From Paralichthys olivaceus (Eukaryota > Chordata > Actinopteri > Pleuronectiformes > Paralichthyidae), in assembly GCF_024713975.1 (NCBI RefSeq), contig NC_091093.1, positions 16,985,501 to 17,049,500 on the forward strand: a stretch of 64,000 nucleotides of DNA. Reading direction: 5' to 3'. Positions 28,183-39,600 of this stretch are shown one piece after another. The notes beneath the pieces were generated by a model that saw only the letters and a program-made list of their open reading frames with translations, searched no databases and was not told the origin of the DNA. A program made the position numbers and the translations under genes. Within the stretch, counting starts at the first letter, position 1. Each line of letters starts with the position of its first letter.

Positions 28183-29735
28183 GCAGGTCCAGTGTTTCAG
28201 GATTCAGGATCTATTGGCAGTAATTAAATATAAAATAATCCTAGTGATGTTTTCACAAGTGTGTTACATCTAAATTGATGAACTGAAGTAGAATGGGCCC
28301 TTTTTATTTAAATATTTTATATTTGTATCCAAAGCGGGTCCTCTTTACTTTGCTGGGGCCCTTTCAGGTGGGTGTGTCCATTCAGCTGGCAGAAGACATA
28401 ATGTCATAAGACTTGTTAGGGGGACTCATGTCCCTCTTTTATAACTTAATTCTTGTATGTTCGACTTTAAAATACATCTCGCAGACAAACCATAGACTGT
28501 GTCAAACTCTGTAAAGTACATATCGGGTTTGACAATAGGAAACCATAATTCAGCCTCAGGATACACTCCTCTAGACTACAATTAATATAAATATCAAATA
28601 CCACTTCAGTTTCATTGTTAAACTTATTTTTGAAAAAGTAACTGACAAACCCCTTAATATTTCAGCATTTTAATCCACAGAGTATTTTTTAAGTTTGAAA
28701 GTGCTGAAACACTCAATCTGAAATGCTCTTTTAATCGAACATATTCGATTCACTGGGAGGATCTATTTCTTCTCAAAAGCTTTGGGAATTTTATAGTCGT
28801 TAATTGTCATAGGATGTTGAATTAAGATTTTAACATTCGTTTTAATGTTAAAATTAGTTTTGAGTCCAAAAGAGCAATTCACTTTTCACCATGTTCATCA
28901 TGAGGTTTGCTGAGTGACGCAGTTTTAAATGTACCAAAAATACCATGACCACGACTGTGACATTTCACAAATCAAGAACTCTTGTTTATTGTCTGGTGGA
29001 GATTCAGCAGCATCTGTTATTATGATCGACTTTCAACAGTAACTCAGTAAAATATCTTTACACTCAAGCGCTTTATTCCCTTTGTCATGGCACTTTATCC
29101 TTTTTACTCAGCCACAGTTCAAAGAGACATTTTTGACTCCAATAATTTGACAGTTTTACTTAGACGTGAGATCAAGGTTTACAGTTTACAGTCTGTCTGG
29201 ACATGAGTGAGGCCATGCAGACGACATTTCCTAATACAGTCCCAGTGGCAGCTCCTCCCTGTGTGCAAAAATGTTTATTGAAGGTTTATATAACGTGTTA
29301 CCCTTTTACTATTTCAGTATTTCTATCTACTTCTTCCACTTAGTAAAGATGTTTACAATTGAAGTTTCTATTGTTTTTTCACCACTGATGGATGGATAGT
29401 TGCTTTTATTAATTAAATAACTAATTTCATGATTGTTCAGGCTTATCTGAACCATAGACCTTGTTTCCTGGGAAAATATTTATCCCTGTGGGGAAAAAAC
29501 ATTGGAAACCTGCGAAGGTGCCAAGTCTCCAAAATACTTTTTGGCTGTGGTACAAACATAGTTAATCACGAATGCCTGGTGGTCACTGAAGAGTGTGGCT
29601 TTACAAAACGTTCTGTTGAGTTTTAAAGATATTTAGACTTGTGATCTTTTGATCAAGGCAAATGTAGACAAATGTGAGTTTTGGCTCCCTTAGTAAGATT
29701 TGGATATCCATGAAAACAGAAAACAAGAAATATCA
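28183..29735. other. Intergenic stretch between rab27a and pigbos1
   Basis: AT-rich, no exon, tRNA or recognised repeat seen. Confidence 0.5.
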
Positions 29736-29853
29736 AATATTTTATTCTGTACATTTACAATTACACAGAGCAAATTCATTCACACAGGTCTTGTCTTTAG
29801 TTCGGCCTTCAGCTCTGACAGTCCAGTGTTGTTCTCCTGGCTTCTGATTTATT

Positions 29854-30012
29854 TCAGCCTGTTTCATTGTCTTTCTTCGCCTCTCCCTGGTTTTGCTGTC
29901 TTGATGTTTTCAGCACCGGCTCAAAATAAGGTCTGTAGATATATAAACCACCAGCAACTCCGAGCAGCATGGCAAAGGCCATCTGAGTGAAAGGGACTCT
30001 TCGTCTAAACAT
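29854..30012 (-). CDS. pigbos1: PIGBOS1, mitochondrial outer membrane microprotein
   Basis: Seen: a 52-aa frame starting MFRRRVPFTQMAFAMLLGVAG and stopping at TGA, in an exon whose acceptor (CTTTTAG then GAGTATC) lies at 30057. One hydrophobic span (about residues 10-27, ending GGLYIYRP) is followed by a charged tail (EAKKDNETG). Known: mammalian PIGBOS1 is a 54-aa protein beginning MFRR with the same span and the same divergent position beside PIGB. It sits in the outer mitochondrial membrane and meets CLCC1 at ER contacts to tune the unfolded protein response. I chose the ATG at 30012; the frame is open further upstream but has no ATG there. A non-coding first exon probably ends at 30837. 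AATAAA for its end is near 29750. Confidence 0.88.
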   Translation of the reverse strand: MFRRRVPFTQMAFAMLLGVAGGLYIYRPYFEPVLKTSRQQNQGEAKKDNETG

Positions 30013-30836
30013 GACTCCTTTAGTGATGAAATATGTTGTTGACACAGCAGATACTCCTAAAAGAAAAAGAAAATGGTGTAATTAAAGAGTCTGGCAAGAT
30101 ATTAATCATAAATTGTTGCTTTGATATTGTTAGTTACAAGTTTTTAAATAATCTCTGGTACTTTCATATTGTTTCTTTGTATGAGCTTTAAGATGTTTAA
30201 AATACAGGGCTTTCTTTAGAGCAGTCACCTGGTAACTACACCAGTTTCACTCTGACTGGTTTAAACACCCTGAGTACGAGCATGAGTTTGTGACATTTAA
30301 GGAAACACTACAATTTCGGAGCAGTAAAAAGATTCGTAAAAACTCCTTAAGTTAATACCATTGATCCTCCACGTCTGGTTACTTTCTACATATGAGTCAC
30401 GGTGCTGCTGGACACACTGAGAAATGACTGTTTAATTACAGCCACAAATCAAGATCTTATCATGTTTGATGAACCTTAAGAGAAACTGGTGATTCTTGGG
30501 GCCTTTATTTAACAATAAAGTAGTGTGATGACTGTATTCTATATTTTTGTGCTGTATTTTATTTTTCATACTAATCCACAAGTCTAAAAAGGTCGTTTAA
30601 CGGATTAGTTGACCAACTGAAAAAAAAAGAAAATGATATTGATCACTGTGAAAGTAAACGCCCCTTTTCCGGCTTCTCAAATATGAGGATGTGCGATTTC
30701 AAAGAGTCTTATTTTGAAGGACCCAGGCCGGACACGAGGACAAAGCCTCTGCTAGCTTGATCATGTGGGTTAACCCTGAATTCATGTCGAACGGGACATT
30801 TGAAGTGTTCGTGACGATTCTCTGGTTTCTACTCAC

Positions 30837-31003
30837 CGACCGGACGCTTCGTTGGAGGCGTCTGTAAAACACACGACAGACGGAGGCACGTGCAGCTGGA
30901 CACAAGAAACAGATTCTCCAAGATCACAACACACCGCAGCCATGCGCTCTTCTTCTGCTGTGACTCCTGGCAGAGCAACAAGCCGCAGCTCGCCCCCTGC
31001 TGG
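30837..31003 (-). promoter_or_regulatory. Probable pigbos1 non-coding exon 1 and promoter region
   Basis: On the minus strand GTCG then GTGAGTAG is a strong donor at 30836-30835, pairing with the acceptor at 30057. A perfect CTCF core (CCAGCAGGGGGCG, minus) lies at 30991-31003. Confidence 0.5.
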
Positions 31004-31800
31004 AGGAAACAGTAACACACCGCCCACTCTTACATTCACATGAGAAACTTGAACTTTTAACTGCAACACATTCATTTAAAGTGACAACAGAGGTGAGTGA
31101 ATTCTAATCTGTTATCTCTGTTGAATACACAGTATTATTATACATACTGTTTGTTTTATTTGTCTTATTTGGACAGTTTGGATATGTTGTATTCTAATGC
31201 AGATATTTTTTTTACGAAATATATATTTTACAGACTCTTGTTCTATTTATTGTAATTATCTCGGTCTGTATATATTTCTATACTTGGTTCGAGGGGCAGT
31301 AATGACGATGATGATTATTGTTATTATTATGATTGTTCTTATTTCAGTCTGTGTGTAATGTAAGTGAGCAGAAGGGCCCTCTTCATGTTTGTGCACCGGG
31401 TCCACAGTATTTTATCTGACCTTGTGCAGCCACAGAAGGAAGTGACCTGACACAAATGTTTCTGAGGCTCATCATGAAAATATTAATAATGACAAAAAAC
31501 ACACGCTTGTAGTTTTTTTGTGTCGAGCTTTTACTTTGAAGTCGGGAACCACAGTTCCACCGGAAGTTAGGCTGAATGCGGAAGCGCTCAGATGGTGTTG
31601 TGTTGTATGAGAGTGTGTGTGTGTGAGAGAGTTTAGGATCGTTTCTATAAAATAAGAAAGTTGTGTTGTGTTGGTTGAATCAATAAAAAGTAGGACACAG
31701 GTGAGTCACCGTCATCACAGCATCTCTCACCGTAATGACGTGTTAATGAGGAGCTGTGTGATTGGCTGGAGTTTATTCTGTCTCACTGCCTGACAGGTGA

Positions 31801-31844
<44 letters not shown>

Positions 31845-31889
31845 GCACGCACGCACACACACACACACACACACACACAACATGTCCTG
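31004..31889 (+). promoter_or_regulatory. pigb promoter and 5' UTR
   Basis: An ETS/GABPA-type CCGGAAGT lies at about 31561-31568. The GC content rises here before the coding start. A long (CA)n tract at 31803-31879 ends 11 bp before the ATG. The interval 31004-31550 holds nothing else recognised. Confidence 0.45.
31803..31879. repeat. (CA)n microsatellite with CACG core, in pigb 5' UTR
   Basis: About 38 dinucleotides; the middle part is (GCAC)4. Confidence 0.95.
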
Positions 31890-31890
31890 A
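31882..31890 (+). promoter_or_regulatory. Two-codon upstream ORF overlapping the pigb start
   Basis: ATG TCC TGA: the A of the stop TGA is the A of the main ATG (TGATGG). Such a minimal overlapping stop-start could set reinitiation at the main start. If transcription starts downstream of 31882 it has no role. Confidence 0.5.
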
Positions 31891-34800
31891 TGGAGAACAT
31901 CCCAACACGTCTGAGGTTCGCCAACAAAGTGGAAGATGTGAAACTACGGAAGAGAAAGTCTCAGCTGTACTTGAAGGAAGATGAATGTCCACTGAACAAC
32001 GGTGAGGCTTTTATTTTGACACATTTCACAGTGAACATGAGCATTAGTGATTATCTTTGTGTGATTAAAATGAGCTCTCCTTCAACTGGAACAGTGAATC
32101 GATACACATTCATTTATACATGACATCCCTCACATGGGTGATTGTTCTTTACAATTAACTACTTTGACTTTACTTGAAATCAAGTATTTTTACATTGTAG
32201 TATCGGTACCTTAACTTCATATATTTATAAAGTATTTGGATAGTGATTATCAGCTACATGATGATAAATATGTGTTTTTTTTCTACAGGTGAGCTGAGAG
32301 CCAAAGTTGTTGCGTTTTGTGTTGCGTTCAGACTCATCAACTGCTTCCTGGTTCAGACCAGCTTCGTCCCTGATGAGTACTGGCAGTCTCTGGAGGTTTC
32401 CCATCGTATGGTCTTCAAATATCCTTTGGTTAAAAGGGCAGAATTGTGTGACTGTAGATTTTTAATAGTGCAGTGTACCGAGTTATTTATATATATATAT
32501 ATATATATATATCCACAGAAATAAAAGCGTTTGACTCCATCATCAACAGGAACTCACATCTAAAGGATTTCCTTTTTATCTCACTGTTTCCAGACACAAT
32601 CAAACTTAGTGCTGCAGTTTTCTTCACCTACTGTCGAATCAGGGCCTTTGTTAAGCATCTAAACCGTTGAGAAACACTGTGAGACTAATCAATGCTATTT
32701 ACAGCTTCCTCACCCATCAGATATGATTATTATTGTTGTGCTGTTACAACCTTAACAGTCTGACTTATGGGTATCTGACGTGGGAATGGAAGGAAGGAAT
32801 TAGAGGATTCTCCTATCCACTCGTCTTTGCTTTCATATACAAGATATTACACTTCTTAAACCTCGACTCAGTCCACCTCCTGGTTAGTTCACAGATCTCC
32901 TATCTATTCAGACAGTTGTTTTTTATCAGACATTTTTATGTTTTACTAAACTTGTTCCCGCTGGCTCTGCAGAAATGGCTCCCACGAATGATTCAAGCGC
33001 TTCTAGCGGCGTTTGCTGATGCAAAATTCTTCTTCCTCGTCCGAACACTGGAAAGTCGGGACGTTGCAAAATGGATGGTGAGCTCTGTCACTCACTGCAC
33101 TTCACTGCAACAGGAACAGCTGAAAGTGTGTCTGCTCTCATCTAATGCTGCATGTGCACAAGTCACACAAGATTTTCTTGTGTTGATTTGAGGAGAAAAC
33201 ACAACTTCAGAAAGTGTATTATTGTAGTGAATCATAAACAAAGAAACACAAGATCATAAGTGCACCAAACACGATGATGAGCTCAACTGTAATTTTACTC
33301 CAACTGTGCTGTCAGGATCTGGTTTGGTCTTTTCTTCTCTAGATTTGATCGTTTTATTGAGATACTTTAACGCTGCCGCTCTCATCCGATCTCCTGAAAT
33401 AGACGTTTAACCATGTCTTGTTGTTTTCATGTGCAGTTCTTCTGCCACCTGTGCTCGTGGTTCACGTGGTTCTGCTGCACCAGGACTCTGACCAACAGCA
33501 TGGAGACCACCATCACCTGTCTGGCTCTGTTTTACTTCCCCCTGTCTGGGTCTAAAACACACAGCAGGTCTCTGTTTGTTATTTAATTTCAATTTTTTTT
33601 ATTATTTGCCTTAATGTGCAACATAAAAAAAGTGACACTGGTGTTTATTTTTTCCAGCAAAAAATATTTGACCCTAGTTGCCTTGGCCGTCATTTTTCGT
33701 CCGACGGTGCTGATCGTCTGGTGTCCGCTGCTGATTTACCATTTCTGGCAGGAAAATAACAAACTGAGACTCATCACTCATGACTACATTCCCATTGGGT
33801 TTGTACTTTCACTCTTAATATCCACTTAAACTATATTTTCTTCTGTTTTCTCAATTACACTTTTGTTTTGTCTTATTTCCAGGGCCTTGGCTGTTGTGAT
33901 CTCAACAGTGATTGACTGTATATTCTATGAAAAGGTAAAGCATTAAAAACTCATCCACTAGCTGCTGCTCATGAAGTCAAACTGTTTGTAACAGTTGCTC
34001 TCTGTGTCTTCCAGTGGACCATGGTGCAGTTCAACTTCCTGAAGTTCAACATCTTTCACAGTGTGGCTGATTTCTACGGCTCTCACCCCTGGCACTGGTA
34101 CTTCACTCAGGGCTTTGCCGTCGTCGTCGGTCCTCATCTTCCCCTCTTTCTTCATGGCTGCACCCTCGCCTTCAGAAGATACAAAGTCCTGTTGGCAGCG
34201 GTCGTCTGGACCGTTGTGGTTTACAGGTAAAATTATCAATTGTTTGTTCATGCTACTGACGTCCTCGAGTAATAACGGCACTGCTGGTTTGTTTGCACTC
34301 AGTTTAACACTTCCCTTCTTTATAAAACATCTGAATTATGATGTAGAAACGTGTATTTGTTCACATCCATGTTGCTGTCGTCTTCTTTGCCTTCGATGGG
34401 TCATTGTTATCTTTCTGTACCGTCACCTGTCACTCAGTGGAGCCATGTGAAACCATCAGAGTGTGACGTGTGTGACAGAACAAACAAACACACAGACCAT
34501 CACAAAACAGTCTTACACTATCATGCTGCTAGTGGTGAAAAACTACACAGGGTGCTGTTAAAGGTTCAGTGTGAAGGATTTAGTGGCATCTACTGGTGAA
34601 GTTGTATACTGCAACTAAATACCACTCCTCACCCTCTCGTTCTAAGCACCAGGAGAATCTACGGTGGCCCTCAGGTAACATACTAAGAGGAAAGTCCCTC
34701 AGTTAAGCCAGTGTTAGCCACCAACATGGTGGACTCTGAGGAAGCAGGTTTGCTCCTGATGTCGATGTCAAAGGCTCATTCTTGAGTCACAAAAACACAA

Positions 34801-35976
34801 TGATTATTAATTTCAGGTGATAATTGACAAACAAAAATAATATGAATTTATTCGGTCTGTGTGGATAGAGCCTCTAAATCCCACACACTGGACCTTTAAG
34901 GGCACATGCTATTATTAGCAGGTGGATGAGTACAGTCCCTGGCCACTCATTATTTATACTCCCCAAACAACCTGACATATTTTACTGCTTTGTTTCAGTT
35001 TGCTCCCTCACAAGGAGTTCAGATTCATCTATCCTGTGCTGCCGTTCTGTATGATCTTCTGTGGTAAGTTCTCATTTGAACCTTTAAATCTTTGGTCTGG
35101 ACTAACAGTCAGATGTGTGCTTTAGTTTGTTATTTTTTTTATCTCCACACCAGGGATGTCTTTGGCTAATTTGAAATCGTGGCGTCGAGCTGCAGCGTTG
35201 GCCTTGTTAGTGACCAACCTGGTTCCAGCTCTCTACACCGGCCTGATCCACCAACGAGGAACTCTCGATGTCATGAGCCACCTCCAGACGCTTTGTGATG
35301 CCGGTGGCATGTCCTCACCTCCGCAGCCAGAGGTCCTGTTCCTCATGCCATGTCACTCGACACCTTACTACAGGTACACTCCTCTCCACACCTGTGAGAC
35401 AAAGCTGCACACCATAACTGATCCAGCCTTTCTGAGACCAAAGCTTTTATTTTTTCAATAGTGAAACTTTTAAACGTGTTGTTGGAGCAGCTACATGATA
35501 GAACGTGATATTTAGCACTTATCGTATTGATGAATTCACGAGCAGGGATTTGACTGATCATATATAAACATCAGCTGATGGTTCTCTCTCCTTGTAGTCA
35601 CGTGCACTGCCCCATAAACATGAGGTTTCTCGAGTGTCCTCCGGATCTCGGAGAGGACGGTTACGTCGACGATGCAGACAGATTCTACGACGACCCTCTT
35701 CACTGGCTCAGAACATCATTTCCATATAAATCCTCTCTGCCCACCCATCTAGTTTTCTTTGACGTTTTGGAAAAGGTGAAGTATTGACTAATTATATTTC
35801 TGCATGTAGATACTTGTGCTTCATTTCACAGCTGCTTAAACATTCACGTTTTTTTGTCGTAGGAAATCTCAGTGTTTTTAAAAGGGAACAACTTTGTGAG
35901 GACAACAGAAATATTTCACACTCAGTTTCCTGAGGGAAGAGTTGGAGGAAGCATCTTTATTTATGAAAGGCACTGA
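31890..35976 (+). CDS. pigb: GPI mannosyltransferase 3 (PIG-B)
   Basis: Seen: exons 31890-32001, 32289-32418, 32765-32882, 32973-33077, 33437-33567, 33658-33798, 33883-33934, 34015-34226, 34999-35063, 35154-35373, 35598-35775 and 35863-35976 give 525 aa plus TGA in one frame. Family landmarks are present: [13 protein letters not shown] near the N-terminus (the luminal acidic loop of GT22 enzymes), [72 protein letters not shown]. Many hydrophobic spans. Known: PIG-B is an ER membrane enzyme that adds the third mannose (alpha-1,2) to the GPI core from dolichol-phosphate-mannose. Human PIGB is 554 aa. The intron 32419-32764 is AT-AC. Poly(A) signals AATAAA lie at 36034 and 36113. Confidence 0.96.
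32419..32764 (+). other. U12-type AT-AC intron of pigb
   Basis: The donor is ATATCCTTT, the exact minor-spliceosome consensus. Near the 3' end ACCTTAAC (32749-32756) matches the U12 branch site, and the intron ends GTCTGAC with the branch A about 9-10 nt from the border. Joining AA to T restores Asn in MVFN-YGYLTW, as in the family. No GT-AG pair does this. Confidence 0.9.
32490..32514. repeat. (TA)n microsatellite in the pigb U12 intron
   Basis: Twelve TA units. Confidence 0.95.
34558..34899. mobile_element. MITE with TTAAAGGTYCAGTGTG termini, 342 bp
   Basis: Left end TTAAAGGTTCAGTGTGAAGG and right end (inverted) TTAAAGGTCCAGTGTGTGGG match over about 25 bp. The ends carry TTAA on both sides, which could be a piggyBac-style target duplication or part of the inverted repeat. 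It has no coding capacity and lies in the pigb intron 34227-34998. The internal phrase GGATTTAGTGGCATCTACTGGTG is known from many fish genomes (split here: GGATTTAGTGGCATC, TACTGGTG). Confidence 0.85.
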
Positions 35977-36118
35977 CAAACACTGCAACAATGGAAAGTC
36001 CACTCAGAGAATATTGCATTGATTTGAAACTGAAATAAATATTTTTAACTCAGATGTCGTCTTGAATCATCAATTGTCAGATTTGTCAGATGTGTGTGTT
36101 TTAATTATTTTTAATAAA

Positions 36119-36684
36119 ATTTGGCATGAAATAATTTCTCCAGTCTTTTTTTTACTTGTTTAAAAGTAAAGTAAAATGTCAGGTCTAGTTAAAACAGGCT
36201 TAAGGTGGAATGTTAGAAAACAGCCTTTGAACTCGGACGGGAAAATAAAAAAACTCACACAAAACTGTAGCAGCAAATTAAAACAACTATATGACTGTAC
36301 ATGGAAAACATCCTCATGGTGCATGTCTTTTGTTATTTTTCCAATGTTTAACAAAGCACAATAAATATTTTCTGCTAAATATTTTGAAACTAAAGTTCTG
36401 TTTTTGACGATGCGCATCAGTGGTGTTTTATCATTAAATCCTGAATTAAGTGTTTAACATTTATATAATTTGAACTGATGTTACAAATGTGCAGATGTCA
36501 GAAGAAATGCCACATCTGTCATTCAAACCTTATGACTTCACTAAATGCAGAACAGCTCGAGGACGTTCAGTAGCATTAAAAGGTTAACATTGTGCAAACT
36601 TACAAAAAAAGAGACTGTGCATCTAAATACAAAAAAAAGAAAAATAGAACCTGCAACTATAACAATTAACCGGCTGAGATGTTT
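36119..36684 (-). other. ccpg1 3' UTR, tail to tail with pigb
   Basis: No coding sequence. No AATAAA facing left was found before the pigb end. An ATTAAA on the minus strand lies at 36100-36105, so the two 3' ends may overlap slightly. Confidence 0.4.
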
Positions 36685-39600
36685 TCAGTATTTGGGATCA
36701 AACGGCATCGGACCCAGTTCTATTTTGACATCAGCCATGTGTCTGTCTGCGTTTCTTCCTGACCTGCTCCACTTGCGTTCACTGTGTGCTCGAGATCTGG
36801 CTCTCTGCTGCTTCCGTTGGTGATGCTTTGACCGAGTCTGCTCCTTTGAGTCTGTGTCGGGTCGTTCAAACGGCCCGCTGTGGGATTCAAACACAAACCA
36901 TGAACATTAGAATTACACCCACAAGCTGCAGCATGATTATGGATGAAAATGGGGGCAGGAGTGTGTCAGTCATAACTTAGAAACCTTTTTAGATACCACT
37001 TGAATTAAATTTAAGAATAATCGCAATGGAAAACACACAACAGTGAAAACCACCTCGTCTCCATTGTTTTAAAGACGTTTGACACAGTAGTTTGCTGCAT
37101 AGGCACATCCTGGCACTGATTTTAACCACCACGAGTACATATCATTGTCAAGCTGCTTTTTCATTAAACCTGCATTTCTCCATGTTCATAAACTTTGCCG
37201 CAGGCTGGATAGAGAGGTAAGTGTAACACATACATTTAAATGGAGCAAGACAATTCCAGGACTAAAAATTCTTCTTCTTCTTCTGTCAAGCAGAGTCGAG
37301 AACCTAAGCAAAGTGATCTGTTGAAGGACGCCACATTGTTTATAGTCATTTATATTTTGTGAATTATGAAACAACAATTTTAATTATTTAGTATTTTAGT
37401 GCTGAAAATAACTTCAGAGAAAAGTGGTCTGTTTTTTATTTCAAGAGGAGATTCATTATTTAGACAGTGAATTTTTTCCCTATTCTCATTTATGTGTAAG
37501 GTGTAAAGGTCTTCAGAAAAAACGGAGCGGGGCACATTTAACTTTGCATGACAGTTTGTCGACATGACCACAGGAGACGTACCTCGGGCTAAAGCTTTTT
37601 GTGTAAATCTCTCCGAAGAGATGCCTGTAGACAAAGTCATCCAGGTCTCCGAACATGTCGTCGTGGAGCCCGTGGTACTCGTGCATGTCCGCCAGATAGT
37701 CCTCCACACCGCTGACAAAGTCTGTGAAGAGCATCTGGTCGTGGATGAACACCCCGTTGTGGAAGAAGTTGTTGATGAACATCTCCAGCTCTTTCCAGTG
37801 GTGGAAGTGATCGACCTCCTGCTGCAAGTAGCTCTGCAGCAGCTGGTGGAACTCGTCCGCTCTGATCGGCTCCATGGCTTTGTTGAACAGACTCATGGAC
37901 TCCTGGTAAGCGCAGTCAAAAACCCCAGAGCAGCCTTTCATGTTGGCTTTCTGGCCGCTTTGACCTTGATCTTCATGAACTTTATGCCCGTATTTTCGAG
38001 TGTTGTGGCTGCTGTGGAACGAATCGTCAGATTTGTGCGTCTGTCTGTGATGAGGCTTGTGTGATCTGTGTTGCCATGACTCTTTTGAGTTCCTCTCATC
38101 ACGCCTCTTGTGATAAAAGCCTCTGGCCTTGTTGATGAAAGTCGAAGCTGAATCCTTGAAGTGTCGGAAAGTTGATTTGACAGAATCTGAGAACTTCCTC
38201 AGGTTCTCTTTCACAGCCTCTTTTGCTTTTTTTATCTGCTCTTTATGGTGGTGGACAAACTCCTTGGAGGAGTTTTTCACTGCATCAAATGTCTCTTTTA
38301 TTTTCCCTGCCATGCCCTTTTTAGGTTTCTTCACTTTGGACTCTGTGTCTCCTTTGACTCCCTCTTCTTTGGTCTCCACGTACAGCCGCTCCCACAGGTC
38401 AGAGCGCTGTTGTTCGAAGCTCAGTCTCTCCTCCAGCTCCAGCAGACGTGACTGTAGCTCCTCTTCGTCTGACCCAGTCTCCTTTCCAGCTATGGGGGTG
38501 TGACTTCTCAGACGATTCAGCTCTCTCCTCAGCTCATCTGTCACCTTCCTCTCTTTGTCGAGCTTCTTCCTCAGTGTCTGAGCTTCAGCCATTAATCCCT
38601 CCCTCTGGATGTGGAAGTTTCTGATCAGCTGCTTGTCCTCTTCCAGCTGCTCTTCCAGCCTCTGCTTTTCTGACAGCAGCGAGTCGGCTCCAGCTCCCAT
38701 CGTTTCCAGATCTCTGATCTTAGAGCGCAGGTTTCTTAGCTCCTCCTGTAACTTGGACAAAGACTTTTCCTCATGTGCCAGAGAGCTTTTCAGCTGCTGG
38801 TTTTCAGCTGCCAGCTGCTGCTGCTGAGCCACAATGTTAGTCTTCTCCTCAGCCTTCTGATGCAGCAACACTTCCAGGTCATTTCTCTGGGCCTTAATGG
38901 GAAAAAGAAAGTTATGGCTTTTAAAGTGGTGTTTACATGTGTCATGATGACACGACGATCACAAAGTTCACTCAAATCATCCAGTGTTTGAACAAAGAAT
39001 TATTTTTGCTTAATTTACATAACAACATTTGCATAAGTGTTATGTTACAAAAACTGTACACTGACTACAAGTTACCTGAATGTGCTTCTGTTTAATGTTG
39101 ATCTCCTGATTCTCTTTCTTCATCTTCTCAATCACATCTGTGAGCAGTGAAATCATGTTTTGCTCATCCAGGTCTTTCAGGTCTCCATTCTGAGAAAAGG
39201 TAATTACAATTACAATAATAATAATAGTAAATGTATTTATACAGCACCTTTCAAAACATAGTTACAAGGTGAAAATAAGAATCATTCAGTGTCCGAGCAA
39301 GTAGGTCAAAAAGAAAAAAACCTTATTATATATTTTAACATTACAACATTCACATTTATTCTGTGTTTATTCTATATCATCAGAGTGGAACATGGATTTT
39401 CAAGTAACTACATTATTTCTAGATACTTTAATCGCTCTAATAATAGTCTTATAACTGCATTTAATCTAATGCAACATGACAAACTACATCCTCTAGAATG
39501 ACAAAATATTAACCATTAGAAAAAAATACTAATAAAAGGTTGGATTTATTAATGATGTATAATTAGGGCTGTGCAAACTGTTTCTATATTTCTGGTCATT

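Noticed and set aside
27222..28223. 333-codon plus-strand open frame rich in DYFN and LITLT
   Set aside because: It is the translation of an 18-bp minisatellite plus a CT tract. Unit length divisible by three keeps it open; no gene context.
30692..31075. Several 63-80-codon open frames on both strands
   Set aside because: Overlap the pigbos1 promoter and each other; no domain and no consistent exon structure.
31727..31992. Cys/Val- and His/Thr-repeat open frames
   Set aside because: Translations of the CA microsatellite.
37513..37582. Extension of the large ccpg1 exon to a stop at 37513
   Set aside because: The family C-terminus (IELGPMPFDPKY) is in the exon 36685-36877; the extension is intron after a good donor.
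37564..38064. 166-codon plus-strand open frame
   Set aside because: Antisense of the large ccpg1 exon.
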